64,000 bases of DNA from Lasiosphaeris hirsuta (lineage: Eukaryota; Ascomycota; Sordariomycetes; Sordariales; Lasiosphaeriaceae), in the NCBI GenBank assembly GCA_030549175.1, contig JAUKUA010000002.1, positions 5,146,001 through 5,210,000 of the forward strand, in the 5' to 3' direction. Both the position numbers and the translations under genes were made by a program. A model generated the notes under the pieces. The model did not search any database and was not told where the DNA came from. It saw only the letters and a list, made by a program, of their open reading frames with translations. How positions within the stretch are numbered: the first letter of the stretch is position 1; each line of letters opens with the position of its first letter. Positions 31,568 through 43,376 of this stretch are shown one piece after another.

Positions 31568-32857
31568 ATGCCCGCCCCCAACCGGCCAGAGCAGCAAAAG
31601 GCGGCGACTGCGAGCGCGGCCGCTAGCGGCGGCGGCAACGCCCACTCGGGATCCGGCGCCGGCGCCGCCCGCAAGGAGGACAACATCTACATCCCGTCCT
31701 TCATCAGCAAGCAGCCCTTCTACGTCAGCGGGTTCGAGGACCAGGATGACTCGCTGCGGCATCAGCGCGCGCGCGCGGCGGCGGCCGACGACGAGGCCAA
31801 GACGGCGCTGCTCGAGAAGGGGCGCAAGACGGGACCGGCGCGGACCAAATGGGTCAAGGGCTCGTGCGAGAACTGCGGCGCCATGGGCCACAAGAAGAAG
31901 GACTGCCTCGAGCGCCCGCGCAAGGTCGGCGCCCGCTTCACCGGCAAGGACATCCAGGCCGACCGCATCATCCGCGACATCAAGCAGGGCTACGAGGCCA
32001 AGCGCGACGTCTACCAGACGTACGACCCGAAGCAGTACAAGGAGGTCGTCGACGAGTACAACCTGGTCGAGGAGGCGCGACGGCAGCTGATGCAGGCGAG
32101 GCCCGACGGCGAGAGCGGCGGGGGAGAGCCGCAGAGGGACGGCGAGCACGGCGAAGAGGCGAGGAACGAATACGAAGAGGGCTTCAAGTACGCCGAGGAG
32201 TCGGAGATGGGCCGCGACAAGTCCATCAAGCAATCGATGCGCATCCGCGAGGACACGGCCAAGTACCTGCTCAATCTGGACTCGGACTCGGCCAAGTACA
32301 ACCCCAAGAAGCGGGCGCTTGTCGACCCGGGCGCCATCGCCGACAAGTCTGCTGCCCTCTTCGCCGAAGAGAGCTTCCTGCGCGCCTCAGGTGAGGCGGC
32401 CGAGTTTGAGAACGCCCAGCGCTACGCTTGGGAGGCACAGGAGAAGTCGGGCAACACCAGCCTGCATCTGCAGGCAAACCCGACAGCCGGCGCCGTATTG
32501 CGGAAGAAGGAGAACGAGGAGAGAGACACGAAGCGGAGGAAACGGGCCGAGCTGCTGGCCAACCAATACGGCGAGCAACCCATTGTGCCCGATTCTTTGA
32601 AAGAGATGGCCATCACGGAGAATGAAAACTATGTCGAGTACGACGAGGCGGGCCTTATCAAGGGCGCGCCAAGGAAGATGGCAAAGTCGAAATATGCAGA
32701 GGATGTTCTCGTCGGCAACCACAGCTCAGTATGGGGGAGCTGGTGGTCAGATTTCAAATGGGGATACTCTTGCTGTCACTCTGTCATCAAGAACAGCTAC
32801 TGCACAGGGGAGGCGGGGAGGAACGCGGGCAAAGAAATGGAAGTGTGGGATAAGTAG
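31568..32857 (+). CDS. SLU7: Pre-mRNA-splicing factor SLU7
   Basis: The single exon encodes 429 residues. SLU7 is a second-step spliceosomal factor that helps select the 3' splice site. The N-terminus is Ala/Gly-rich, followed by the conserved NIYIPSFISKQPFYV and a zinc knuckle CENCGAMGHKKKDC (C100, C103, H108, C113). Next come RPRKVGARFTGKDIQAD, the YDPKQYKEVVDEY block, RIREDTAKYLLNLDSDSAKY and the C-terminal SVWGSWWSDFKWGYSCCHS then SYCTGEAG. Length and motif order match fungal SLU7, so it looks intact. The start ATG follows accaaa directly after a long C tract, which is unusual for a leader. Confidence 0.96.
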   Translation: MPAPNRPEQQKAATASAAASGGGNAHSGSGAGAARKEDNIYIPSFISKQPFYVSGFEDQDDSLRHQRARAAAADDEAKTALLEKGRKTGPARTKWVKGSCENCGAMGHKKKDCLERPRKVGARFTGKDIQADRIIRDIKQGYEAKRDVYQTYDPKQYKEVVDEYNLVEEARRQLMQARPDGESGGGEPQRDGEHGEEARNEYEEGFKYAEESEMGRDKSIKQSMRIREDTAKYLLNLDSDSAKYNPKKRALVDPGAIADKSAALFAEESFLRASGEAAEFENAQRYAWEAQEKSGNTSLHLQANPTAGAVLRKKENEERDTKRRKRAELLANQYGEQPIVPDSLKEMAITENENYVEYDEAGLIKGAPRKMAKSKYAEDVLVGNHSSVWGSWWSDFKWGYSCCHSVIKNSYCTGEAGRNAGKEMEVWDK

Positions 32858-33504
32858 TGTATCTTGGATAGAGAATAATATGATGATAGATACCCATGTT
32901 TTAAGTTTTAACGATACTTTACGACTCCCTCTTGCGGCATTTCGAGACAAAGCGTCGCGATCCCTCTTCATAAATACCGGTCTCGCCTAGGCCGACCGGC
33001 AAGAAGGACACCCCACCGACATTTCCTTCATGCGTCACCATCTCGGGTAGATGAGACCCGGACATTGAGATGCGATAAGAGTTAGACTAGAAGTAGACAC
33101 GTCCTCGCTGCGAGGACGCAACATGATTGCGCTCACGCGCCCAAGCACAGTCAGAGGGTCCGCTTGCCTCGCTGAGAGGTGAAGCCTTTGGCTTCGACAG
33201 TATAAGAATATTGATAAAACGCCAGTTGGGATATGGTTTTGATGTCATACAAGTCACACAGACAGAAAGCAGCACTTCAAGAGGGAGATGCACTCATCAC
33301 AAAACATCACATGAGAAATATCTTTGATACTGGTGGGTGACTGTTCAGCAATTCTTTTGCTGCTTCCGGTGCGTTCAATGGCACTACCTGACCAACGCCG
33401 TAAGAGCATCCAGGAGGCTCAAATGTACCTGCCCGAGACCAGTTTTCATAACCCGTGCCATGCACGCCGTGAACCGTATCGTGATGATGAAAAGCAACTC
33501 AAAT
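32858..33504. other. Intergenic between SLU7 and uS4
   Basis: Convergent 3' ends of SLU7 (plus) and uS4 (minus). No gene was seen. Confidence 0.6.
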
Positions 33505-34313
33505 CTACTCGTCATCCTCCTCCTCCTCAGCATCCTCGCCCTTCTCGGCAGCCTTGGCCTTCTTTCTGCGGACACGACCGGGGCGGCCGCCACCGAAGGG
33601 CGAGGTCAGGGCGAAGTCAATGTGCTTCTGCGAATCGAGACGGACAATGAACGACGGGACGTTCACGATCTGCTTGCCGACGCGGATGTGGCGCTGGCGG
33701 ATCAGGACACGAGCGTGGTGGATCGACTTGGCAAGACCGAGCTTGTAGACGCAAGTCTGGAGGCGGCGCTCCAAGAAATCTTCAGCCTTGAGGGCCAGGA
33801 CGTAATCGAGCTTCATGCGGGACTCGTCGAGGACACCGACGCGCACCAGGCGGCGAATGAGGGCATTGCCTTCGAATAGACGCTTGGGGTCCTTCTCATC
33901 GAGGGTGAGGAGCTCACTGTGACAGAAAGTTAGCTTTCATGCTGATGCTGTGGTGAGCATCCCAAGAGGGCATGGCAGGGAAAACATACCGGGCAGCACG
34001 ACGGATCTTGGAGAGAGTGAGCAGAACGCGCCACACTTCACGCTTGTTGCGGAGACCGAACTCGCCGACGAGCTTCAACTCGGAGTCCCTGAAAGTCGAA
34101 AAGTTAGTCAAAGATCACAATCGACATGAGCAGAGGCAAGCTCATGCTCAGTGGCCGGTGATGTGCGGCATGCCGCAGTCGAGCAACAAAGCTCGGCTGC
34201 CGCGCAGAGGCCGTTGGGAGGTAGCAAGGCCGGAATCAACAAACGCACAATCGAGCGGCCTCGAAGGGACGAGTCGGGACCTTGGCGGTCTTCGAGTAGG
34301 AGAGAGGCGCCAT
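33505..34313 (-). CDS. RPS9: 40S ribosomal protein S9 (uS4)
   Basis: Three exons: 34313-34249, 34088-33990 and 33916-33505, giving 191 residues. Introns are 34089-34248 (GTGCGT...TTTCAG) and 33917-33989 (GTATGT...CACAG). The protein begins [20 protein letters not shown], continues with [20 protein letters not shown] and [20 protein letters not shown], and has the S4 RNA-binding core [20 protein letters not shown] and [20 protein letters not shown]. It ends in a basic segment and an acidic [10 protein letters not shown] tail. It is a cytosolic small-subunit protein needed for early 40S assembly and decoding fidelity. It is intact and transcribed away from the eL21 gene 293 bp away. Confidence 0.96.
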
Positions 34314-34606
34314 CTTTGGTGGTTGAGGCAAAAGTTCGTCGACGATAAATTTGAAATTGGGCAAAAGGCCTAAGAGGTGTTGAAAATTAAGGGCACACGA
34401 GGATTTGTGGTGGTCCGTGCTCATAGCCGAACTTGCCCTAATGCCTTGCTGGTGGGTGGGGCCCCACTAGCTTAGTCACCCCCTCGTGGAAATATTGACC
34501 CAAGTTTTGCATTCCACACAAACCCCGAAATTCGAGAGAAGCCCGCAGCAATCATCGACGCCCTCACTTTTCCCATTCTCCCGTCAAACCTCCCAAACAG
34601 GAAAAG
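34314..34606. promoter_or_regulatory. Shared divergent promoter region of two ribosomal protein genes
   Basis: Only 293 bp separate the start codons of uS4 (minus) and eL21 (plus). Promoters and 5' leaders of both genes must fit here or overlap, which suggests coordinated control of one 40S and one 60S protein. A CCCTAA motif occurs at about 34437; its role is a guess. Confidence 0.6.
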
Positions 34607-35274
34607 ATGGGTCACGCCGCAGGCCTCCGTGCTGGTACGAGATATGCCTTCTCTCGGAATTTCCGGGAGAAGGGTATGATCCGTCTCTCGACCTACCTCA
34701 GACAGTACAGGTAGGCATGGTTCAACGGCTGGGCAATTACGATGCAGCGGCTAACAAAACTCCAGGGTTGGTGATATCGTCGATATCAAGGTCAACGGTG
34801 CCATTCAGAAGGGGTAAGCAAAGACTCCACGTGTCGCGACATCTGGGAACTGGGGGGCCGCGGTGAGGGATTCAGAACTGCCCCATGGCCGCGCCCCGGT
34901 GCACAGCAGCGGGAAGGGAAATGCTGACTCTGGACAACAGTATGGCCCACAAGGTCTACCATGGCAAGACCGGTGTTGTCTACAACGTCACTAAGTCGGC
35001 TGTCGGCATCATCATCTACAAGAAGGTCGGCCACAGATACATCGAGAAGCGCATCAACGTCCGTGTCGAGCACATTTCGCCTTCGCGGTCGCGCGACGAC
35101 TTCCTCCGCCGCGTCAAGCAGAACGCCGAGCTCAAGAAGCAGGCCAAGGTTGAGGGAAAGCCGGTCCAGCTCAAGAGACAGCCCGCCATGCCCAGGGAGG
35201 CGCGCACTGTCTCCGTCTCTGCTGCTCAGAAGCCCGAGACGGTGGCACCGATTGCCTACGAGACCACGATTTAA
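34607..35274 (+). CDS. RPL21: 60S ribosomal protein L21 (eL21)
   Basis: Three exons: 34607-34710, 34766-34813 and 34941-35274, giving 161 residues. Introns are 34711-34765 (GTAGGC...TCCAG) and 34814-34940 (GTAAGC...AACAG). The protein reads MGHAAGLRAGTRYAFSRNFR, then VGDIVDIKVNGAIQKG and MAHKVYHGKTGVVYNVTKSA, and later KKVGHRYIEKRINVRVEHI. It ends KPETVAPIAYETTI, the typical fungal eL21 C-terminus. It is a large-subunit protein; length and start match the family. Confidence 0.96.
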
Positions 35275-36235
35275 GGGAACTCGGGAATGAGGGTGTTAGA
35301 GACGGCTTACTTGATTTTTTTCTCTGCATGGTGTTCATCACGTTCGGAACAGAGAGGATCTCCTGCATGGAATTGGTCTGGGATGCGGGAGTGCTCATAG
35401 GGAAAACAAAATACCAATGACATGACCAAACAGCGGCACATTTCACCTCGCCTGTCTGATTCAGCGCACATGTGATGCCCCAGTCCAGAGGATTTGGGAT
35501 GATGGCCAGGCGTTGTCCAGGGACTTCAACCGCCTGCTCGGGTCGCTTTCATATCTTTTAATATTATCGGGGCGTTGCTTCATAGGGCAAAGACAGAACG
35601 AGAAGCTGCTTCCCTCCCCAACCGAGTACTGTCGACGGGCATGGTTACTGCTTGAAGTACACTCTCCGTCATAGGGAATCCTGAATGTTGTGCCTCTACA
35701 GATATGAAATGAAGTCGATCATCCCAAAGGCGCTCGCTCAGCAGGATAGCTACAAACTCCATAAGCCCATCATCGCCAACCACTGTGCTCGAGACGAGTT
35801 GCGCACTAAGGTGTCTTTCGTACGCGAGCTAAACGTGACTTGGCCCCTTTGAATGCCGCTCATTGGCAAAGAGCTAGCCCAAAGCGGAATAGCAGCTGAG
35901 ATGGTGGACCAATTGAACACCGCGGGGAAGCTCATGGGCAGGCGGCTGGAAGGCTGTGGCTGACGGTTATGACGGAGCCACTGCAGTGTTCCAGTGCTCC
36001 AGCGTCGCCCGGGCCTGTTTCGTTGTCATTTTCCAATGGCCTAGTCCCGTGCTGCCTCAGACGCTCGACCCTAACTCTGTTACCAAGCGCAGCATTGTTC
36101 CATACAATGCGCCGCCCGAGGCCATCTTGCAGCCGGCAATCGATGCAACTACGGACCCATCCTTGGCTGAGCAGGTAGCAAGGCCATCCCTCTGCTGCCA
36201 CCCGCTTGCTTGGGCAACCGATACCAAACACCATC
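35275..36235. other. Intergenic between eL21 and the SMP protein gene
   Basis: No gene was seen. It holds the eL21 3' region and the promoter of the downstream gene. Confidence 0.5.
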
Positions 36236-39206
36236 ATGGGTTGGACAGCTTTCCTGCTGGCCTACTTCCTAGGCGGCATCACCTTTCTGCCCCTGCTCAT
36301 CGTGGCCCTTCTGGCCCACGCCCACCTCGCATTTCCCTATCGCGACGATGCCGACGAAAAGCTCGCACCCCCCGCCGACGACGACCTCGTCCAGCCCGGC
36401 GATGACATCGATGCCATCAAGGCCGCCCAGAAGGACGAGGCTAGGACCCGGACAACCCATCATGATACGGATGTGTCGGCTGGCTACTTCGCCGTCTGCC
36501 GAGAGTACACGCCGATGGGCATCAATGCAAAGCCGATAGAGCGGTCGACCCCCGTCGGCTCTGCCACTGTGGCTACTCCGAGCCCGAGTGTCTACCAGTC
36601 CATGTACAGGAGCATCTTCGACCGGAAGCCGGTCGCGGGGCCCCTAGACAGCAAGAATAACGTGAGCCAGCGCCCGAAGAAGGCCGGCAATGTGTTTTAT
36701 GTAGTTCTAAGGTATGTCCGACCGGGATCTGCCACCATTGTCCCCACCTAATCCTTGCCGCAGACACGGACACTTGATGCTCTTTGATGACGACGAGCAG
36801 CTCGAGGTGCGACATGTTGTATCTCTCGCGCACCACGATATCAACATATACTCGGGAGAGCAAGTAGTACCCGAGGGCGAGCTATACATCAAACGAAATG
36901 CAATCTGCCTCTCGCGGAGGGCGGATGGGCCGGAGCTGGCGCCAGACACCCAGCTGTCAAAGCCTTTCTTTCTCTTCTCGGAGAACTGCTCTGCCAAGGA
37001 GGACTTTTACTTTGCTCTGCTCCGGAACCAAGAGCAGTCTTTTGCTACGGACAAAAAGGCGCCATCACCAATACAATATGACGTCAAGAACATCATATCG
37101 TTGGTTCAGAAGCTTCACTCGTCCGAGGAGCACATGCAGACCAGGTGGCTCAATGCCATGATTGGAAGAGTATTCCTTGGAGTCTATAAGACCAAGGATG
37201 TTGAGAATTTTATCCGGGAAAAGATTACAAAGAAGATTGCGCGTGTCAAGCGGCCCGCCTTCCTGTCAAATATCGCCATCAAAGGGATACAAACTGGCGA
37301 GTCTGCCCCTTATATCACCAACCCCCGTCTCAGAGATTTGACCATCGAGGGGGAATGTTGCATTGAGGCCGATGTGCGGTATACCGGTAACTTCCGTCTC
37401 GAAGTTGCCGCGACCGTTCGGATAGATCTGGGCTCGCGATTCAAGGCACGGGAGGTCAACCTTGTCCTTGCTGTCGTCGTCCGTAAACTGGAAGGCCACA
37501 TACTCTTCAAAATCAAGCCGCCACCAAGCAATCGGCTGTGGTTTTCCTTCCAGCAGGCACCAAAGATGGAGATGACGATAGAGCCCATTGTCAGTTCTCG
37601 TCAGATTACATACAATGTCATTCTCCGACAGATAGAAAGCAGGATCAAGGAAGTCATTGTAGAGACTCTCGTCTTGCCGTTTTGGGATGATATGCCCTTC
37701 TTCAATACGGAGTACAAAAAGTGGAGGGGCGGCATCTTCCACGACGACACGGTGGAATCCACCATTGATCTCGAAACCGCTCTCGCTCAGGAGGGTGATC
37801 TTGACGAGGTCGATCGCTTGGAAGATCACGATGCAATCCAGGAGAGCGAGCTACCGTCTATAGAAAAGAGCCACAGCATGCCGGTTCTTGAGAAAAAGCC
37901 ATCTCTCGGTCTCTTTGGGAGAAGGCAGTCGACCAGGAGCAAGGACGACTCAAACCCATCCCCCACAGCATCCTCGACAACCATCGAGATAAAAAACGAC
38001 AAGAGTGACGTGAAAGCCGAAGCCAAGGCCGAAGCCAAGAGCGAAACTGCCACGCCGCGATCTGCACCCTCTGCCTCGCTTGTGCAACCGCCCATTGCTA
38101 TTGTGGGCACCGACGCAACACATGCCGACATCCTCGAGCCCTCATCTTCACCTCCCAACGAGAACCCCGCCGCATCGGCCATGGCAACCTTGTCAGCGCA
38201 ATCTCCGTCGCAGGGTCCAACCTTGTCACCTTTCAAACCTTACATTACCTCCAAATCTGGTCAGTCCTCAAGTGCTTCCTCTCGAGAAGCTACGGATACG
38301 GAAAAGGATGCAGAGCAAACACCTCAGGCGCGGCGAAACACAGCCTCGTCGGCAGGCAGCCACGACGATGGCGGGCCGAAATCACCGTCGTTATCCACAA
38401 GAAGCTCTATCAAAAGCCAGACGGGGTCCATTGCCAGGGGCTTCTTCAGCCGCCGCGACATAACGCCAACACCTCCTACACCGGGCTCGCCAGCGGGTAG
38501 TGAAGCACAAAGGCGGACTGCTTTGGCCGCCGTTACTAACGTCGCCGCATCTGCAAAGCAATGGGGGCTCAGTGCATTACAGCGACACAAGGAAGGGTCA
38601 GCAACGAACGCTGTTCCTACCGACAATGAGCCTCCGCTGGACCTGAATCAGCCCATGGGCCGCGGCCGTCCCCTCCCGCCGCCAGGGACGCCACTCCCAA
38701 TGCCTGAAAGGAAGACAAAGACTGCCCCTATACCGGTGCCCCCCAGGAGAAAGCCAATCCCTCCACCAAATGTGGGGCAGCACGGCGAGACAGAGCATAA
38801 GGTCGAGCGACGGCCCGTACCGCCTCCGCCTCTCCCCAAGCGACGGCAGCCGCAAAATGAGCAAGGCGCCGACGGGGATAACATGCTCGTCGTTGCAGCA
38901 CCTGCGGACTCCGAGCCGACAACTCCCTTGAGTGGATCTCACAGTCCGGCGTACATGCCGCCTTGGGTTGAAGATGCCGACGATACTTCTGGTGACGTGG
39001 ACAAGGCAGAAAACGAGGATGCCTCAGCCGCAGCTCACAATGACGGAGGCCATGTTGAAAAGGAAAAACAAGTACATGCCGAACCCGCGCCAAAGGAGTT
39101 GGCCGCAGGTGATGATGATGATGATGATGATGATGATGACTATTCAGCCTGGATGGACAATGCAGGGCCAGACGATATCCCAGAGGCCGGCGCGGCGGGA
39201 ACCTAG
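36236..39206 (+). CDS. SMP-domain lipid-transfer protein, Nvj2/TEX2-like
   Basis: Two exons, 36236-36711 and 36764-39206, give 972 residues. The 52-nt intron has a GTATGT donor, a CCTAATCC branch and a GCCGCAG acceptor. The N-terminus has one membrane segment (FLLAYFLGGITFLPLLIVAL). A PH-like region (GHLMLFDDDEQLEVRHVVSL...EGELYIKRNAICLSRR) follows. Next is the SMP lipid-binding domain (about 270-500), with TRWLNAMIGRVFLGVYKTKD, IEGECCIEADVRYTGNFRLE and QITYNVILRQIESRIKEVIV. The C-terminal half is disordered, rich in Ser and Pro, with polyproline runs and a stretch of consecutive Asp near the end. Nvj2/TEX2 proteins sit in the ER and act at contacts with the vacuole or Golgi, moving lipids such as ceramide. 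The gene looks intact. Confidence 0.9.
39109..39140 (+). repeat. (GAT)n trinucleotide repeat coding poly-Asp
   Basis: An uninterrupted run of about ten GAT units near the end of the SMP-protein gene encodes consecutive Asp. Variable length between strains would be expected. Confidence 0.9.
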
Positions 39207-40337
39207 AAATGGTTAATCACCAGCACCTTCTGGTCGGAGTTTTGGTTTGGCAGGGAAGGTGTTTTGGGTTTGGGGGACTTGGCAGCAGGACTTGAGCTGG
39301 ATACCCGGCATACATAAAGGAACATGGGTGACGAAATGTCGGTGTATGATAGACACGGATGTCGACATGGCTCGGACGATTGAGTTGTTCATTGGAGAAG
39401 TCTGAGGCAACATACATATCTTTCCTCTTATCGGGGCGCTATCTCGCGTTTTGTGGCATGGTATCAGCCACGGTGATATCCCAGCTTTGAGATGTCATAT
39501 TTCCCAGGCCTTCAAAACCTCCCGATGGCTGTCATGAACAAGGAGTATCGGCGCTCACGGAGCGGTACAGTCTCATACTGTTGCTCTGGTGTGGTTATTG
39601 GATCCATATTCTGTTATGTGCGGTTTGGGGAATGCGGGATGGATGCTTAATTTCCTGGTTCCCAGCCTGGTCTTTACCCCGCGAAGTGGCCGCATCTGTG
39701 TTTTTCTCATAATGTCCACTGCAGGAGATCCGCAGATCTTTGCAGCCTCCCAGCAAGTTTGCCTCATCGTTGCCATCTTCTTGTCTCGCAGCGTCGCATC
39801 GTGGCGACAACGGGCCAAGACTCAACTGCCGCCTTTTCTCCCGATGTTACACCGACGAAAAGCAAAGTGAGAAGCTCGTATACCATCTCCTTTGCATCGA
39901 AAGGTTACTGCCGATAACGATTGGAGAGGTTGGGTTGGCGTGCCGTCGCTGGAAGATGGGGGCGGCAGGGGCAGCAAAAAATAGCCTTGGGCAATTGCCA
40001 AACACCGTAGGGGTTATTGGTGTGAGATGGAGGGACGAGATGAGGTGTGTACCCCGTGTTATGGAACGCAGGACAGAGAATATTCTCGATGTTGCCGTTC
40101 GTCCCATGTTTCTTTTTTTACTTTGACTTGTATTTTCCGCCCCTCCCCCACCCCCCCCCCCCCCTTGGGAGAGAGGCCCAGGCTTATATCAATCGCCACA
40201 GGCTAAAAAAGGAGGCTGAAGTGCCGTTGCCCGAAGCCCATTCCTTCGTCATGCCCTCGCGGGTCTCCTGTGGCAGCATGCAATGCTACGCGACGCGACG
40301 CAGGTCCGTCTTGATGGAGGGTGGTAGCGACGTTTGT

Positions 40338-40379
<42 letters not shown>

Positions 40380-41883
40380 GGTAGGTGGGTGTGCGAGGCA
40401 ATTTATCATGGTGTTTATTCCGTTTTAGGAAAAAAAGATTCGAGTTGTCTCGAATTTTCTCAATTGATTGGGTTGGTGGATAAGTCGTCGTCCTGTCTCT
40501 TTCTGTTCTGCCCCTGGCGATAGATAGATGAGCCGCTCTTCCCGATGGATGGCTCCGCGAATTAAGAGGCCTGTATAGTGGCCCTGCATCCTTCCTCGCC
40601 ATGGGACGATTCTGTGTGGCTGTTGACCAGATCAAACCCCCCTCCGCCACATCTTGGAGCTGCTTGGTTTGCTCTGCCAAGACGGACCGCGCAGTGTTTT
40701 AATATCTCGACGAACGGGGGGGGGGCCCGTGTTTGATGGCTTGTATTTCTCTTACAATATGAGTCGAGGCGAGCCCACACGGAAGCTCTGACAATGGAGA
40801 GACTCTTCCGAGAAAGCCCATCGCTAAAGACCTGGCGATATATGGCTAACTATTCCAGCCGCGTCCAACCGAGTCTCGGAAGAATGCCACCGCCACCACT
40901 GCCACAGTCTCACGTTCCCAGAGACATCTCGCTCCCCGTGATATATCTTGTAGGGGGAGGGGGCTATAACACACCCCGCAACACACCGCGACCAAGCCGT
41001 ATTTCACTATAGCCCGAGACGCGGCTGCGGATAGTGGTGGCGTATGCAAAACATACTCGGTCCTCGTCCCAAGCCCTGTGTGACGTAGGGCGACGGAAAG
41101 TTCCAACCGTCAGGAAGCAGGCATCCGTCGGAAGCCCGAGCAAGTCGGCCGTCAGCATTGAGGAGGGCCCTGAGGCTGGGCGCCGCGAGATCGAGGGGAG
41201 ACAGCCTCGGCGAGCTATAGCAGAAGTGGACCGAGGTGACCTTGTCCCTGCGATGTGTATGGGACGGGATCCGCCCACCGGCCCGGAGCCAGCGCGACAG
41301 CATGGAGCGCCCTTCCGCTGCTAAGACTCGCCTCACGTATGCTGCCCTACCGGGCCAGGCAGCTTTGCTCCTGGAATTAATGGGTAATTAAGGCACCCTT
41401 GGGAGATCATTGTGCACGCAAAGGCCCAACCAGCCTCAGGGCAGCATCGGGGATGGGAGCCACCCAAGGGGGGACAATAATAACGAGGCGTCAGTTCATC
41501 CGGCGCGTCCATACTGGGCGGATGAACCCGGAGGGTATATGGATCTCTCTGATGGCTGGATGGGAGATGAGGTGCCTGGCTTGACGATGGTGAAAAGAGT
41601 CCTAGTTCCGCCGCGCATATAACAACTCGCCTTATTCCACTTGGAAATAAAAAGTTGGAATAGCACCGGGGAGTAAGACAATCGAGCCCGACAGCAACAT
41701 CTCACCAGGTTTTTCTCCAGGCTTATCTCTAGACACTACTAGTCTAAGAGGCCCGAAACTGCTGCATTTTCCTAGCTAAGACTTCCGAGCCGCTGGGCCA
41801 AGTCGCAGCAACAGCCGGTTAATCCTCTACGCAAAGGGGAAAAAAAAAAGAATCCCGAACCAAACAAACAAGCCACCGGGACC
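39207..41883. other. 2.7-kb intergenic region with C tract and (GT)n
   Basis: It contains 14 C at 40151-40164, a (TG)n microsatellite at 40342-40375 and 10 G at 40716-40725. Frames are short and give no family. Convergent or distal regulatory sequence is possible but not shown. Confidence 0.5.
40342..40375. repeat. (TG)n microsatellite
   Basis: A pure TG run of about 17 units in intergenic DNA. Confidence 0.95.
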
Positions 41884-42495
41884 ATGAAGTTCCTCGTCAC
41901 CGCCCTCCTGGCCCTCGCGGGCGGCGCCTCCCTGGCGCAGGCGCAGAACTCGCTGACGTGCCCGACGGCCACGCGAACGGTGCAAAGCCGGGCCTGCGGG
42001 CGCGAGTGCGCCTTCTCGGACTGCAGCCTCACGCAGACGGTGCGCAACCCGTGTGGGTGCCCGGCGGCGGTGCCGACGGCGACGCTGATCGCGCCGTGCG
42101 CGGCCGAGTGCCCGTACCAGGGGTGCGGGATCGAGTTCCGCACGAGCGCGCTGGCGTGTCCGCCGCCGACAACGTCGTCGACGCGGCGGCAGCTCCCCAC
42201 GAGCCGCGGGCCGACCACGACCACGGCCCGCACGACGCAGGTCGCTACCACCATCATCACGCTGCCGCCCGTCTCGCGCTCCTCCTCCACGCCGTGCCCG
42301 ACGATTATCAAGACGACGAGCCCCGCTGATTGCGCGCCTATCCGGTGCCCGATCCCGACCTGCCAGGTCGGGAACACCGTCGTGGTGCCGTGCAACTGCA
42401 CCCCCAAGACGCTGCTCTTCGTCACCGGCTGCGCGACCGCTTGTCCCGGAGGGTGTCTTACGCGGACGTCGATATCGAGTGCTGACCGTTGTTGA
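41884..42495 (+). CDS. Small secreted cysteine-rich protein
   Basis: The single exon encodes 203 residues. A clear signal peptide (MKFLVTALLALAGGASLAQA, cleavage likely after AQA) is followed by QNSLTCPTATRTVQSRACGR. Two Cys-rich modules (about residues 25-92 and 136-203) flank a Ser/Thr/Pro-rich linker (STRRQLPTSRGPTTTTARTT) that is probably O-glycosylated. About 22 Cys give even pairing for disulfides in an extracellular protein. No GPI signal or catalytic motif was recognised. It may be a cell-wall or effector-like protein; no family name is assigned. The start has an accATGA context and is preceded by an A-rich leader. Confidence 0.75.
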   Translation: MKFLVTALLALAGGASLAQAQNSLTCPTATRTVQSRACGRECAFSDCSLTQTVRNPCGCPAAVPTATLIAPCAAECPYQGCGIEFRTSALACPPPTTSSTRRQLPTSRGPTTTTARTTQVATTIITLPPVSRSSSTPCPTIIKTTSPADCAPIRCPIPTCQVGNTVVVPCNCTPKTLLFVTGCATACPGGCLTRTSISSADRC

Positions 42496-43376
42496 GGTTG
42501 ACTGTCTGCGGGGAAAGGGGAGGAGTCGTTTGGGTTAGGGGTTGATAAAAAGGGTTGGGGGGGGGGGGGGGGGGAGAGGGTTCGAGTCAGGGTAAATAAT
42601 GATGGTCTTGTCTTTTTTGTTGACTCGCATCTTTTGATCGGTTGCGTCGTGGTGCTGCTGCATTTTCTTTGGCCCCCCCCCCTGTGCGTCGCACTATCTT
42701 TTGGATCGTGTTAAGAGAGAGGGTCTTGCGCGACCAAAGAGTTCGGTCTCATGACTCCATGTCCTAGGTCATTGCAAACTGGCATAATAAAACGCTTCGT
42801 TCTTGTTCTACGATGAAGAAAGAGGTCATGTGGGACACAGCTTGGAGCCGTCGAGGTGCACCGTCTCCAGAAAGGGGAGCTCAACGAGCTTGGAGAGGAG
42901 CGTGCCAAGACCGCACCACTGGCAAGTAGCGTCGGGGAGCCTTGCATGGGTCGCTGCCGATTGGTGAAAGCGGTGCTGAGCTGCCCCTGTGACATCACAC
43001 TCAATGGCCAACGGCTATTGGCGGCCTTCTGGGAAGCTCCTCGCCAGCGAAGGGAACTGTACACGACCTGCAGTAGCCCGGCAGACCGTTATCTTGGCCC
43101 ATGGACTGACTGGCTTCGTTGTCTCTCGTCTGGTCCTCGGGTCTCTCTGACATGTCTTTGTATGTCGTGCTACACCTGCTATTCTTTGGTGATCTGGCCC
43201 CTTTTTTTCCTTCTTTTTTTCTTTTCCGATATACCCTGCCTGCATAGAAAACGGACTTGGATTTCTTGTGTGTTGCTGCTCTTGTTTCCAACTGACCAGC
43301 ACCGTGACTGCTCTGCGACAAGTGCTGGCCCGCCGATCCCGAGTCCTTGGATCGAGTCATTGAACCACCCGCCACC
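42496..43376. other. Intergenic with G and C tracts
   Basis: It has 18 G at 42557-42574 and 10 C at 42673-42682 in the 3' region of the secreted-protein gene. No other gene was seen. Confidence 0.5.

Noticed and set aside
33337..33879. 180-codon plus-strand frame
   Set aside because: Antisense shadow of the uS4 third exon.
42575..42600. tRNA-like string ggttcgagtc
   Set aside because: It resembles a T-loop, but no acceptor stem, anticodon arm or internal promoter surrounds it.
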